11,082 nucleotides of DNA from SAR202 cluster bacterium (GCA_030743915.1 JASLRP010000312.1:1-11082); one strand, 5' to 3'. Shown: positions 1 through 7,906, counted from the stretch's first letter. The notes: generated by a model not told the origin, from the letters alone. A program made the numbers and translations.

Positions 1-69
1 CGCTGCACGTTCTCCTCACCAGGCCCGTCACCGCCCTTGTTGCCGTGTTAAACTGCCCTCATCACCATT

Positions 70-73
70 GGAG
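70..73 (+). promoter_or_regulatory. Ribosome binding site that sets the kinase start
   Basis: GGAG lies six bases upstream of the ATG at 80. An in-frame TTG at 68 would also open the frame, but it overlaps this GGAG and has no site of its own. The ATG at 80 is therefore the better start and gives a protein beginning MVSERVQRR. Confidence 0.75.
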
Positions 74-79
74 TCACTC

Positions 80-3000
80 ATGGTTAGTGAACGTGTTCAA
101 CGGCGCATAGACCGGCTTCTCGACCAGGTTGAGGAGGCAGCGGACGGGCAGGACTGGCTCAAAGTTCAGCAACTGTGCGAAGAGGTATTGGGGCTTGATC
201 CCAATAATCCAGACGCCCCGGCCTTCCTGTCAGCAGCGGAAAGAAGGCTGGGCGCTTCTGACGCTGCAACCTCAGACTCTCGATCGCGCGACGAAGAATC
301 GGCTTCAACACCAGAAGCAGTCCCGGCCTCAGCGCAACCCGCTTCCTTCTCCGACGGTCGCTACGAAGTCAAACGCTTTCTGGGCGAAGGCGGGAAGAAG
401 ATGGTCTATCTCGCTCAGGACACCTTGCTCGACAGAGATGTAGCCTTTGCCCTGATTAAGACCGATGGGCTGGACGATGTGTCCCGGACTCGTATCTCCC
501 GCGAGGCTCAGGCGATGGGGCGTTTGGGGTCGCATCCTCATATCGTCACTGTTTTCGATCTTGGCGATCATGAAGGCCAGCCTTTCATGGTCGTCGAGCT
601 TCTGGGCGGCGGCGATGTCGAGGGAGTACTTGAGGATGCCGAAGACGGAAAGCTCTCGCTTGAACAGGCTATTTCCATAGCTGTCGAGACCTGTCAAGGA
701 CTGGAGTTCGCCCACTCGCGAGGCATCGTGCATCGAGACCTCAAGCCGGGAAACGTCTGGCTCACTGAAGATGGCGTAGCCAAGATAGGAGACTTCGGTC
801 TCGCAGTGTCACTGGACCGCTCGCGCCTGACCGCTGAAGGCATGATGGTGGGGACAGTGAGTTACATGCCTCCTGAGCAGGCGATGGGTGGCGAGGTTAC
901 GCCTCGCGCCGATCTCTACTCTCTGGGGGCCATGCTCTATGAAATGGTCTGCGGTCGCCCTCCTTTCCTGGGAGACGACAACATAGCGATCATAGGCCAG
1001 CACATCAACACTCCGCCTGTGGCTCCGACGTGGCATCGCTCGGACTGCCCTCGTCCTCTGGAAGCGCTAATTATGCGCCTACTCTCCAAGGACCCATCAG
1101 AGAGACCTGACAACGCGTCTGACGTTCTGGCCGCTCTGGAAGCGGTGGACGTGTCCCCCTCAGAGCAGAGCATCTCTGAGCCTGTGCAGGCGGTGAACGT
1201 CCTGGACTCGCTGGCCAGTGACGTCTTCGTGGGCAGACAGCAGGAGACCGGCGAGCTGAAAGCCGCGCTGGAAGGCGCTCTATCAGGCAGAGGGCGCCTG
1301 CTCACGCTCGTCGGAGAACCCGGAATCGGCAAGACTCGCACATCTCAAGAGCTTGCCACCTATGCAGGACTGCGAGGAGCGCAGGTACTGTGGGGTCGGT
1401 GCCACGAGAGCCGGGGAGCTCCTCCATACTGGCCCTGGCTGCAGGTAATACGAGCCTATATCCAGGAACGGGAGCCACAAGGGCTAAGCTCAGAGATGGG
1501 CGCTGGCGCGGCCAACATCGCCGAGATCATCTCTGATGTCAGAGAGAGATTGCCCGGGCTGCAACCCGCCGCGTCACTGGACGACCCGGAGCAGGAGCGG
1601 TTCAGGCTGTTCGACTCTATAACGACCTTTCTGAAGAACGCATCCCGCAATCAACCCATTGTTGTCATCCTGGACAACCTTCACTGGGCAGACAGGCCAT
1701 CCCTGATGCTGCTGGAATTTCTGGCCCCCGAACTCGCGGACAGTCGGTTGCTGGTCATCGGCACATACCGAGATGTTGACCTGTCCCGCCAACACCCACT
1801 GGCCGAAACCCTGGGCGAGCTTACCCGTGAACGCCTGTTCCAGCGAGTTCTGCTGCGGGGACTGACCGAGGACGACGTTGGCAGCTTCATCGAGATCGTC
1901 TCCAACGTTACGCCGCCCAGGGGACTGGTCTCCACCATTCACACCCAGACCGAGGGCAACCCGTTGTTCCTGACCGAGGTTGTGAGGTTGCTGGCCCAGG
2001 AGGGCGAGCTTACGCAAGAAGCGACCGAGGATAGGGACTCGTGGGACATCCGAATACCGGAGGGCGTTCGAGAGGTCATCGGCCGTCGCCTGAACAGGCT
2101 TACCGACCGTTGCAACGAAACGCTGACCATCGGCGCTGTCATAGGCCGAGAGTTCGAGCTGAGGCAGCTAACCCAACTTGTCGATGACATGTCCGAGGAT
2201 AGGCTGCTGGAAGTTTTGGAAGAAGGACTGTCGGCGCGAGTGATCGAGGAGATGCCCAACGCGGTGGGTCGCTACGAGTTCACCCATGCGCTGATTCAGC
2301 AGACGTTGATGGCGGAGCTATCGACCACCAGGCGCGTGCGACTGCACGCCCGCATCATCGGCGTGTTTGAGGAACTTTACGGTGACAGTGTCGACACCCA
2401 TGCCGTCACGTTGGCCTACCATGCCGCCGAGGCCGAGGCCATGATCGGCCCTGACAAACTGCTGCAATATTCGATCATGGCGGGAGAGCGAGACCTGGAT
2501 GCGCATGCCTTCGAGGACGCCCTTGCTCACTTCCAGAGAGCGCTGGCCGCCAGAGAAAACCAGACTATGGACGACCAACTCGCTTCCATCCTTTTCGGCA
2601 TAGGTCGCGCAATGGCGCCGACAATGCCCGTCCCTGAAGGTCAACCCGTCTGGGACGCGATGTCGCCTGCCTTCGAATACTATGTCGAACAAGGTGACTT
2701 CCAGAAGGCAGTCAGCGTCGCGATTCATCCCATACCAGTGTTGGGGGGCATCTCGGGAGCGGCTGATCTTTTCGTCCGCGCCATCGAACTGGTGCCCAGA
2801 GATTCCTTGCAGGCGGGTTACCTGCTGTCGAGGCGTGCCATCTCGGTGGTTGTGGAATATGGTGACTTCGAGGCGAGTGAGAACTGCGCGATGGAAGCGA
2901 TTTCGATTGCCCGCCAGCATAACGACGTAGTTTTGCAGGCACGGAGTCTTGCTTACCTGTCGATGACCTTCGGTTATCAGTGTCGAAACCAGGAGGCTAT

Positions 3001-3904
3001 AGATGCAGGACTAGAAGCCATCGAATTGGCCATAGCTATTGGTGATCTTCAAGCAGAACAACGGGCAAGGAATGCTGTCGCAGGTTCTTATGTGAACATT
3101 GGGGAACCAATCAAAGCAAAGTCGCATGCAGAGTCCGGATTACGCGCCGCAGAGAAACTACGTGATCGCACATTCCAAGGCGGCAATTCGTTTCAAGCCG
3201 GTAGGAGCGCCGCCTATCGAGGGGATTGGGCAACCGCTGACAAGCTAATCGAAGCTCATCTGGAAATTGCTCCCACGTCGTTTCGTATTCTCGGCCTCAA
3301 AGCCACTTTAAGTCTCTTAAAAGACGATTCAAATGCGACAAAACGTCAGTTAGAGGAGATGCTTAAATTGCCGATGGGCGATTTGGCTGTCGCGGGCTGT
3401 GCGCCTCGAATCGCCTACGAAACTGGAATCGAAGAATACACTGACCTGGCAGACACAGCGTTAGAATTTGTTGCATCGTCAGCAGCCCTTCTTTGGAATA
3501 TCACGTCGAAGCGAAACGCTGTGATTTTGAGCGTGTTGAAGAAGGACGCAGCCGCGTCACAAGAGGGCTATTCACTACTGACCCCATTGAAGGGCAGCGC
3601 CCTGGATTACGGCGAGTTCAACGTAGATCATCTCCTTGGCCTCCTGGCCCGCACGATGGGCGACCTCGACGATGCTGAGACTCAGTTCGAGGATGCTCTA
3701 ACATTCTGCCGCAAGGCAGGCTATCTTCCCGAACTGGCTTGGAGCCTCCACGACTATGCAGACATGCTTCTGGAGCGCGACGACCCCGGAGATTCGAAGA
3801 AAGCTGCTTCCATGCTGGACGAGGCGCTGCAAATCTCAACAGACCTGGGCATGCGTCCTCTCATGGAGCGTGTGCTGTCCAAACGCGATATCCTGAAGGC
3901 GTAA
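80..3904 (+). CDS. Ser/Thr protein kinase fused to AAA/STAND ATPase and TPR-like tail
   Basis: A cytoplasmic signalling protein of 1274 residues with no membrane segment seen. Residues 1-60 look like one TPR-type helical pair, followed by a Ser/Ala/Glu-rich linker. The kinase domain spans about 93-357: glycine loop 102-109, probable ATP-anchoring Lys127 (ALIK), helix-C Glu142, catalytic HRD at 218-220 with LKPGN, DFG at 238-240 and the MPPE variant of APE at 263-266. A linker leads to an AAA_16/STAND ATPase: FVGR at 383-386, Walker A GEPGIGKT at 412-419, Walker B VVILDNLHWAD ending at 538, and a winged-helix-like FTHALIQQTL near 734. Residues from about 795 to the end are Ala-rich helical repeats of TPR type, usual for ligand or partner sensing in STAND proteins. 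Known family roles are phosphorylation plus ATP-driven switching; target and signal are unknown. The glycine loop lacks its third Gly (Lys107 instead). GC content falls within about 2880-3560. The gene is monocistronic as far as visible and converges on the next gene. Confidence 0.93.
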   Translation: MVSERVQRRIDRLLDQVEEAADGQDWLKVQQLCEEVLGLDPNNPDAPAFLSAAERRLGASDAATSDSRSRDEESASTPEAVPASAQPASFSDGRYEVKRFLGEGGKKMVYLAQDTLLDRDVAFALIKTDGLDDVSRTRISREAQAMGRLGSHPHIVTVFDLGDHEGQPFMVVELLGGGDVEGVLEDAEDGKLSLEQAISIAVETCQGLEFAHSRGIVHRDLKPGNVWLTEDGVAKIGDFGLAVSLDRSRLTAEGMMVGTVSYMPPEQAMGGEVTPRADLYSLGAMLYEMVCGRPPFLGDDNIAIIGQHINTPPVAPTWHRSDCPRPLEALIMRLLSKDPSERPDNASDVLAALEAVDVSPSEQSISEPVQAVNVLDSLASDVFVGRQQETGELKAALEGALSGRGRLLTLVGEPGIGKTRTSQELATYAGLRGAQVLWGRCHESRGAPPYWPWLQVIRAYIQEREPQGLSSEMGAGAANIAEIISDVRERLPGLQPAASLDDPEQERFRLFDSITTFLKNASRNQPIVVILDNLHWADRPSLMLLEFLAPELADSRLLVIGTYRDVDLSRQHPLAETLGELTRERLFQRVLLRGLTEDDVGSFIEIVSNVTPPRGLVSTIHTQTEGNPLFLTEVVRLLAQEGELTQEATEDRDSWDIRIPEGVREVIGRRLNRLTDRCNETLTIGAVIGREFELRQLTQLVDDMSEDRLLEVLEEGLSARVIEEMPNAVGRYEFTHALIQQTLMAELSTTRRVRLHARIIGVFEELYGDSVDTHAVTLAYHAAEAEAMIGPDKLLQYSIMAGERDLDAHAFEDALAHFQRALAARENQTMDDQLASILFGIGRAMAPTMPVPEGQPVWDAMSPAFEYYVEQGDFQKAVSVAIHPIPVLGGISGAADLFVRAIELVPRDSLQAGYLLSRRAISVVVEYGDFEASENCAMEAISIARQHNDVVLQARSLAYLSMTFGYQCRNQEAIDAGLEAIELAIAIGDLQAEQRARNAVAGSYVNIGEPIKAKSHAESGLRAAEKLRDRTFQGGNSFQAGRSAAYRGDWATADKLIEAHLEIAPTSFRILGLKATLSLLKDDSNATKRQLEEMLKLPMGDLAVAGCAPRIAYETGIEEYTDLADTALEFVASSAALLWNITSKRNAVILSVLKKDAAASQEGYSLLTPLKGSALDYGEFNVDHLLGLLARTMGDLDDAETQFEDALTFCRKAGYLPELAWSLHDYADMLLERDDPGDSKKAASMLDEALQISTDLGMRPLMERVLSKRDILKA

Positions 3905-3908
3905 TTAG

Positions 3909-3932
3909 CCGGGCTATCTCGGTGTCGCCCGG
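3909..3932. terminator. GC hairpin between convergent genes, possible weak bidirectional terminator
   Basis: CCGGGC (3909-3914) and GCCCGG (3927-3932) form a perfect 6-bp stem with a 12-base loop. The hairpin fills nearly all of the 28 bases between the two stop codons. No T-tract follows on either strand, so it would be a poor intrinsic terminator by itself. Its position is the main argument for a role. Confidence 0.35.
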
Positions 3933-6659
3933 TCACCAGGCCTGCGGTTCTCCGAACTCCGATTGAAGTCGGTCGCGCAGCGAGTTCCACCCGTCGCCCA
4001 GCAGCATTTCACCGTACTGCCGGTGAAGCCCCTGTTCCCAGCATTTGGCGAATATGAACTCTCGGAAGAACAGGTCGTCTCGCGGGAAGTCGCGCCGCGC
4101 GCTCTGAAGTCGACTGGCGGCAGGGCCCGGCGAGCGGGTGAGCAGGTAGCTGGTCCCCTGACCAAGGAGAGTCGGCACCAGGTGGAAGTTTTTGTATTGG
4201 GAGAATTCAGGAAGAAGTCCCCACCTGTCCAGCAGGTCAGCCGCCGAGGTCAGATCGTCCATCGCTCCACTGACCAGCGTGTTCAAGACCGTGTCGATCT
4301 GCTCAATTTCAGCGGGGTCCAGCCCTCCGGACCTCTGGCGCTCGTCCTCGTAAACGCGCAGAAGACGGGCCATGATGAGTAGAGCCTGGCCTCGGTAGTA
4401 ACGAGGAAGCGGGTGGTTCGTCGCTGCGGAGCTTGCCTCAGAATACCCGTCCCATGCGCCAACCGGGTCGCCCAGGCACAGCTTGGCGTCCGCCTCCTGG
4501 CAGATCGAGCGCACTAGTCCGGCTCCCAGTTCCTTCTTGCTCAGCTGCGCTCCCTCCTGAGCGTATCGCAGGGCGCTGGGCCAGTCTCCCAGCGCAAAGG
4601 CGCAGTCCGCGGCGATCCTGCGCAGGTAGGAGTTGGACCTGGCGCCCTCCTTCTGCAACGCTCGTCTCACCCGTCGAAGCGCCGATTCCCACTCGCCCTG
4701 TTCGTGGGCCATCATCTGGCTCTGAGCGACGTCGTCCACCACCGTCGCAACGTCGGACGCCCAGCTCTCCACGTCGTCCGCCAAGCCCTGAATGTCCTGG
4801 TTATCAGCGGCTTCCGCAATGCGCTGGACCGGAATGTCCAGCACCCAGGCCACCAGATTCACAGGGGAGTTTGTCGGGGAAATTCGGCGCAGAGTGGTCG
4901 AGAACGCGCCTCTGATTCTGTCCAGTTCGTTTTTTGAGACCGGCCTGCCCAGGGCGATCATCATGCCGACGCCCGGAATCTCGCCCATGAAACCTGCCTC
5001 GCCCATATCTACAGACGGGTCAGGCCAATGGAATTTTACGAAGGAACGCCACTCCACATGACGCAGGGTCTCCAGGAGCCAGTTTCTGAGACGCAACGAG
5101 TCTGTGAGATCGAACTCCTCGGGCTCCGGGCCGTGGGCAGATATGAGAAGGAATGGCATCCGAACATCCAGTTGAAGCTGGCCGTTTTCCCTCACTTCGC
5201 CCGCCTCTCTATGCAGAAGCTCCAGAAGCGATGCCCTGAACTCCTCCTTAGATAGGACAGCGACGGTGGCGATCTCGGCGGTGGCCTGGGCGGTTCGGAT
5301 GGCCGCTCTCTGCCGCTCGATTATCTCGCTGATGATGCGACTGAACACGGTGAGAATGCGTTCCTCCACCTCCAACTGCGGCCCATCAATGCGCGGAGTC
5401 AGCAGGTAGAGCGCGCCGGTGGAGCCAACCGACCTCAGCGCGATGGGCACGGCCAGCGCCGAATACCCACGGGCGAGTTCGGCATCTGAGGCTCCAGACG
5501 CTTTGCTATCGAGATATCGCATCTCCGGGCCGACAGAGTCAATCATCGAAGTCCACGGCGCCACAACCTTTTCGACCACCAGGGGTATTCCGATGCGACT
5601 GGCGTAACCCGACAGCATTTCGAAGGGTTTAGGTGGGTCCCACAACGACGGCTCCCACGGTCGGTCCACGGAGCTTGCCAGGACCCGGGCGTCGGATGTT
5701 GACGTCGAAGTCTCGCTGATTTCACACAAGGAGCCAGGGTACACAACCTCGAACAACTGAGTCATCAACCACAACTGGAAGTCATCGGCATTGCTGGATT
5801 CAGGCATGTTGACGGCGTCGAACCTTCGGGTGGACTGGGCGCGTATGAACTCCTCGAAATCCAGGAACACAATGTCGAATATTCGGCCAACAAAGGCCAG
5901 CGCCGTCTCATCCAGAGTCATCGCCGACGGTCCAACTGTGCCCAGCAACAACTCATAGGTCTGTCGATGGGTGTGAACGTCGAGCCTCAGGAAGTCACGC
6001 GAGGTCACCTCCATTCTGGTGGGAAGCTCGTCTCTGTCCAGAAACAGGGCCTCTCTAAAGGGCGACATCACCCAGCAAGAAGGCGAGGGCCGCCCCAGGA
6101 CTCTGCTGAAAACATATTCGTGGTCAACGTGAACAGCCTCATTGGGCGCCTGAGACGTTGTGTCACGGTCTCGACGCTGAACGATAACCAGACTGTTGGG
6201 GTGATCTTTAGTATCGCGAATAAGCGAGAAGACAGCGCTGGCCAGCAGACGAGAGGTCAACCGCCGGCGAAGACGCTTCAAGGAGATGCCGATCAGCCGG
6301 TTCCACACTCCGCTGTATCTTGGCTCTGCGTCCTCCGACGACAGATCGCTGTCAACAACGGCGTCCACCGCGTCACGAAACTTGACACCCTTTGAGCGCA
6401 GAAACAGCACGGTCAACACGTCGGCAGTCTCTCGCTTGGTGAACTCTCGCTGCTTTCCGATGCCCTGTTTCCGCAACCGCGAGATCAGCCATCTCCTGTG
6501 CTGTTCGCCGGCCATTGTCAGAACTTCAGGGGCGGTGAACGAGAGAACTCCAGTGCGATTCGTGTCCAGCCAGTCGAAGGCTTCCTCGCGAATCAAAGCC
6601 GCATGCTCCAGGTCTGGCGGAACGTCGGGGTTAAAGATCATTGCCTCTGGGTTTTGCAT
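3933..6659 (-). CDS. MerR-like HTH, GAF, degenerate GGDEF-like and TPR-like regulator
   Basis: A 908-residue cytoplasmic protein with no known name. Residues 39-102 resemble a MerR-type winged helix: FTAPEVLTMAG, then RLRKQGI, then LRSKGVKFRDAVDAV, matching the family's helix-turn-helix, wing and second-helix pattern, though the wing is short. Residues 105-330 match nothing I recognise. Residues 346-455 read as a GAF domain: IPLVV, then SALAVPI, then GALYLLTP, then a closing helix EERILTVFSRIISEIIERQ. Residues 470-612 recall a GGDEF fold (LRNWLLETLR, MGEIPGVGMMIAL, ELDRIR), but the GGDEF signature is absent, so no cyclase activity is expected. Residues 650-890 are TPR-like helices, for example GDWPSALRYAQEGAQLS. 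The ATG at 6659 is preceded by AAAGG at 6671-6675 with a long 11-base gap; ATG at 6641 (residue 7) is an alternative. The gene is transcribed divergently from the pspA operon, which makes it the natural candidate regulator. GAF is fairly secure; the MerR and GGDEF readings are inferences. Confidence 0.8.
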   Translation of the reverse strand: MQNPEAMIFNPDVPPDLEHAALIREEAFDWLDTNRTGVLSFTAPEVLTMAGEQHRRWLISRLRKQGIGKQREFTKRETADVLTVLFLRSKGVKFRDAVDAVVDSDLSSEDAEPRYSGVWNRLIGISLKRLRRRLTSRLLASAVFSLIRDTKDHPNSLVIVQRRDRDTTSQAPNEAVHVDHEYVFSRVLGRPSPSCWVMSPFREALFLDRDELPTRMEVTSRDFLRLDVHTHRQTYELLLGTVGPSAMTLDETALAFVGRIFDIVFLDFEEFIRAQSTRRFDAVNMPESSNADDFQLWLMTQLFEVVYPGSLCEISETSTSTSDARVLASSVDRPWEPSLWDPPKPFEMLSGYASRIGIPLVVEKVVAPWTSMIDSVGPEMRYLDSKASGASDAELARGYSALAVPIALRSVGSTGALYLLTPRIDGPQLEVEERILTVFSRIISEIIERQRAAIRTAQATAEIATVAVLSKEEFRASLLELLHREAGEVRENGQLQLDVRMPFLLISAHGPEPEEFDLTDSLRLRNWLLETLRHVEWRSFVKFHWPDPSVDMGEAGFMGEIPGVGMMIALGRPVSKNELDRIRGAFSTTLRRISPTNSPVNLVAWVLDIPVQRIAEAADNQDIQGLADDVESWASDVATVVDDVAQSQMMAHEQGEWESALRRVRRALQKEGARSNSYLRRIAADCAFALGDWPSALRYAQEGAQLSKKELGAGLVRSICQEADAKLCLGDPVGAWDGYSEASSAATNHPLPRYYRGQALLIMARLLRVYEDERQRSGGLDPAEIEQIDTVLNTLVSGAMDDLTSAADLLDRWGLLPEFSQYKNFHLVPTLLGQGTSYLLTRSPGPAASRLQSARRDFPRDDLFFREFIFAKCWEQGLHRQYGEMLLGDGWNSLRDRLQSEFGEPQAW

Positions 6660-6736
6660 CGGATGCTACACCTTTACAGATTCCGGTGATACTGCGAACC
6701 ATAATGTTGCACTTTTTTGCTACATATCGTTGCGGT

Positions 6737-6776
6737 TGGAGCATAACATACATCAAATCATATTGCATGGAGCATA
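6737..6776. repeat. Direct repeat TGGAGCATA, candidate operator
   Basis: TGGAGCATA occurs exactly at 6737-6745 and 6768-6776, a period of 31 bp or about three helical turns. The second copy begins within the -35 element of the candidate promoter and runs into its spacer, where MerR-family activators are known to bind. The repeat could therefore be the operator of the divergently encoded protein. Nine exact bases in AT-rich DNA could also arise by chance. Confidence 0.4.
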
Positions 6777-6791
6777 TATGTGTTCAATAAT
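6763..6791 (+). promoter_or_regulatory. Candidate housekeeping promoter of the pspA operon
   Basis: TTGCAT (6763-6768, 3 of 6 to the -35 consensus) and AATAAT (6786-6791, 5 of 6 to the -10 consensus) are separated by the ideal 17 bases. Transcription would start near 6798 and leave a leader of about 45 bases before the ATG at 6843. The weak -35 fits a promoter that needs an activator. Confidence 0.4.
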
Positions 6792-6827
6792 CCTACGCAA
6801 GCGAACTGAAATACGGACAGCGTAGCG

Positions 6828-6835
6828 AAAGGAGG
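6828..6835 (+). promoter_or_regulatory. Strong ribosome binding site of the 100-residue gene
   Basis: AAAGGAGG sits seven bases before the ATG at 6843, close to the ideal anti-16S match. It is the main reason for accepting this small gene as translated. Confidence 0.75.
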
Positions 6836-6842
6836 GGCAGCG

Positions 6843-7145
6843 ATGACGGCACGACCCAACGAAAGAGACAACCTGACACGAAACTTCCCACGAGAACGTG
6901 GGGCAGTCACTCAGCCCCGGTCGTCCGAGATTCGACGACCTCGCGAGAACCGAAGGGACAACCTCACCGAGCAGTTGTCCCTTTTTCTTTCAGCGGCAAC
7001 CGCGATGGCCCAACTGCATTACCTCAGGCAGTGGGAATCGGAGTTGGCAGTTTTTGACAGCCAGCGGTCACCCGATGACAGCCGCGAGGTGATAAGTGTG
7101 TTGCCGAACGTAGTGTCGGAACCAAAATCAGGAGGCGCAAGATGA
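6843..7145 (+). CDS. Small hypothetical protein, first gene of the pspA operon
   Basis: A 100-residue protein that I do not recognise. Translation is supported by AAAGGAGG upstream and by a four-base overlap (ATGA) between its end and the pspA start, the usual sign of translational coupling. Residues 1-45 are charged, rich in Arg, Asn and Pro, and probably disordered; they contain the motif RDNLT twice, at 8-12 and 38-42, exactly 30 residues apart. Residues 43-73 can form a hydrophobic or amphipathic helix (SLFLSAATAMAQL, then LRQWESEL). The tail is polar. There is no signal peptide and no clear membrane segment. A strong terminator-like hairpin lies inside the reading frame at 6953-6990, so the gene may double as a translated leader controlling read-through into pspA. 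The coupling suggests a PspA partner, but that is inference. Confidence 0.65.
   Translation: MTARPNERDNLTRNFPRERGAVTQPRSSEIRRPRENRRDNLTEQLSLFLSAATAMAQLHYLRQWESELAVFDSQRSPDDSREVISVLPNVVSEPKSGGAR
6887..6902 (+). other. Short hairpin inside the 100-residue gene
   Basis: CCCACG (6887-6892), loop AGAA and CGTGGG (6897-6902) form a compact 6-bp GC-rich stem, extendable by a G-T wobble. It lies 50 bases before the terminator-like hairpin in the same transcript and could act as a pause or folding element. It may also be incidental to the coding sequence. Confidence 0.35.
6953..6990 (+). terminator. Intrinsic terminator-like hairpin within a coding sequence
   Basis: AAGGGACAAC (6953-6962) and GTTGTCCCTT (6974-6983) are perfect 10-base inverted repeats around an 11-base loop. 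The 3' arm runs directly into a T-rich tract (TTTTTCTTT, 6982-6990), the classical rho-independent arrangement for rightward transcription. It falls at codons 37-50 of the small gene and before pspA, not at the end of a gene. Ribosomes translating the small gene would cover the 5' arm and prevent folding, so the element could couple expression of pspA and the giant gene to translation. The structure is seen directly; the attenuation role is inference. Confidence 0.6.
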
Positions 7146-7906
7146 GTCTTTGGTCACGAGTCATGCTCATAGTGAGAGCCAAGGGCAAAGCCGCTCTCGA
7201 CCGCGCCGAGGACCCGGTTGAAATCCTGGGCTACGCCGATGACCAGCAGGTCGAGCTTCACCGCCAGGTCAAGCAGGGCCTCATGGAGGTGGCAATCTCC
7301 AAGCGGCAATTAGAGCAGCAGGTCAAGACGATGGAGGCGCGAGTCCCACGGCTGGACGACCAGGCGCGACGCGCAGTGGGCGCCGGACGGGACGATCTGG
7401 CCCGCCTCGCCCTGGAGCGCAGACAGACGGCACTGGACGAACTGGCCGGACTGCAAACTCAGGCTGAAGAGGTCGGCGAAGAGGAACAGAAGCTGACCCT
7501 CGCTGAACAGCAACTGGCCGCTCGAATCGAGGAGTTCCGCATCCATCGGCGCACCCTCACAGCCCGCTACTCAGCCGCCGAGTCACAGGTCCGGGTGAAA
7601 GAGGCTCTGGGAGGAGTTTCCAACAAGTTCACCGACATCACAATGGCGCTGGGGCGGGCGGAAGAGAAGATCGACCGGATGCAGGCTCATGCCTCGGCGG
7701 TTGACTCCCTCATCGATAGCGGAGTGTTGATGCTTCCATCCCACGAAACCGATGTGGTGGAGCGGGAACTGAGGGTGGTGACCAGCCAGGAGGCGGTGAG
7801 CGAACAGATCAGAGCGATCAAGGCTGAGGTCGAGTCCAAGAAGGCGCTAACAAGCGGAGACGCGGAAGCAGAGGAATCGGTTGCCCAGGCCAGAGAGCCA
7901 AGTTAA
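7142..7906 (+). CDS. pspA: PspA/IM30 (Vipp1) family membrane-stress protein
   Basis: A 254-residue protein of the PspA/IM30 family (ESCRT-III superfamily), which binds the inner face of the membrane and assembles into rods or rings that protect or remodel it. Residues 1-22 (MSLWSRVMLIVRAKGKAALD) match the amphipathic membrane-binding helix, and RAEDP at 21-25 matches the conserved LDKAEDP region. Residues about 30-160 are a long Gln/Glu/Arg-rich coiled-coil hairpin with no Pro after the turn region, followed by further helices to about 230. The Glu/Ala/Ser-rich tail after 230 makes it somewhat longer than typical PspA (about 220-230). AGGAGG (7130-7135) lies six bases before the start. The gene overlaps the small gene by four bases and is followed after 15 bases by the giant membrane-protein gene, so all three should be cotranscribed. 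PspF, PspB and PspC are not visible in this window, so regulation probably differs from the enterobacterial system. Confidence 0.9.
   Translation: MSLWSRVMLIVRAKGKAALDRAEDPVEILGYADDQQVELHRQVKQGLMEVAISKRQLEQQVKTMEARVPRLDDQARRAVGAGRDDLARLALERRQTALDELAGLQTQAEEVGEEEQKLTLAEQQLAARIEEFRIHRRTLTARYSAAESQVRVKEALGGVSNKFTDITMALGRAEEKIDRMQAHASAVDSLIDSGVLMLPSHETDVVERELRVVTSQEAVSEQIRAIKAEVESKKALTSGDAEAEESVAQAREPS

Larger units (their letters stand above)
6660..6842. promoter_or_regulatory. AT-rich divergent promoter region
   Basis: This 183-base gap separates the start of the MerR-like/GAF gene from the start of the operon containing pspA. It is clearly more AT-rich than the flanking genes, most of all at 6700-6800. 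It holds one reasonable rightward promoter, a helically phased direct repeat and a strong ribosome binding site. I could not find a convincing leftward -35/-10 pair; TATGTT at about 6745-6750 on the minus strand is the best -10 seen but has no -35 partner. Confidence 0.7.

Noticed and set aside
1..51. Possible 3' end of an upstream rightward gene (open to TAA at 49-51)
   Set aside because: Only 16 codons are visible, and the translation RCTFSSPGPSP shows no recognisable feature.
68..79. TTG start for the kinase at 68
   Set aside because: The TTG overlaps the GGAG that serves the ATG at 80 and has no ribosome binding site of its own.
4433..4915. Rightward 160-codon Pro/Arg/Ser-rich frame
   Set aside because: It is an antisense shadow of the TPR-like part of the 908-residue gene, with low-complexity composition.
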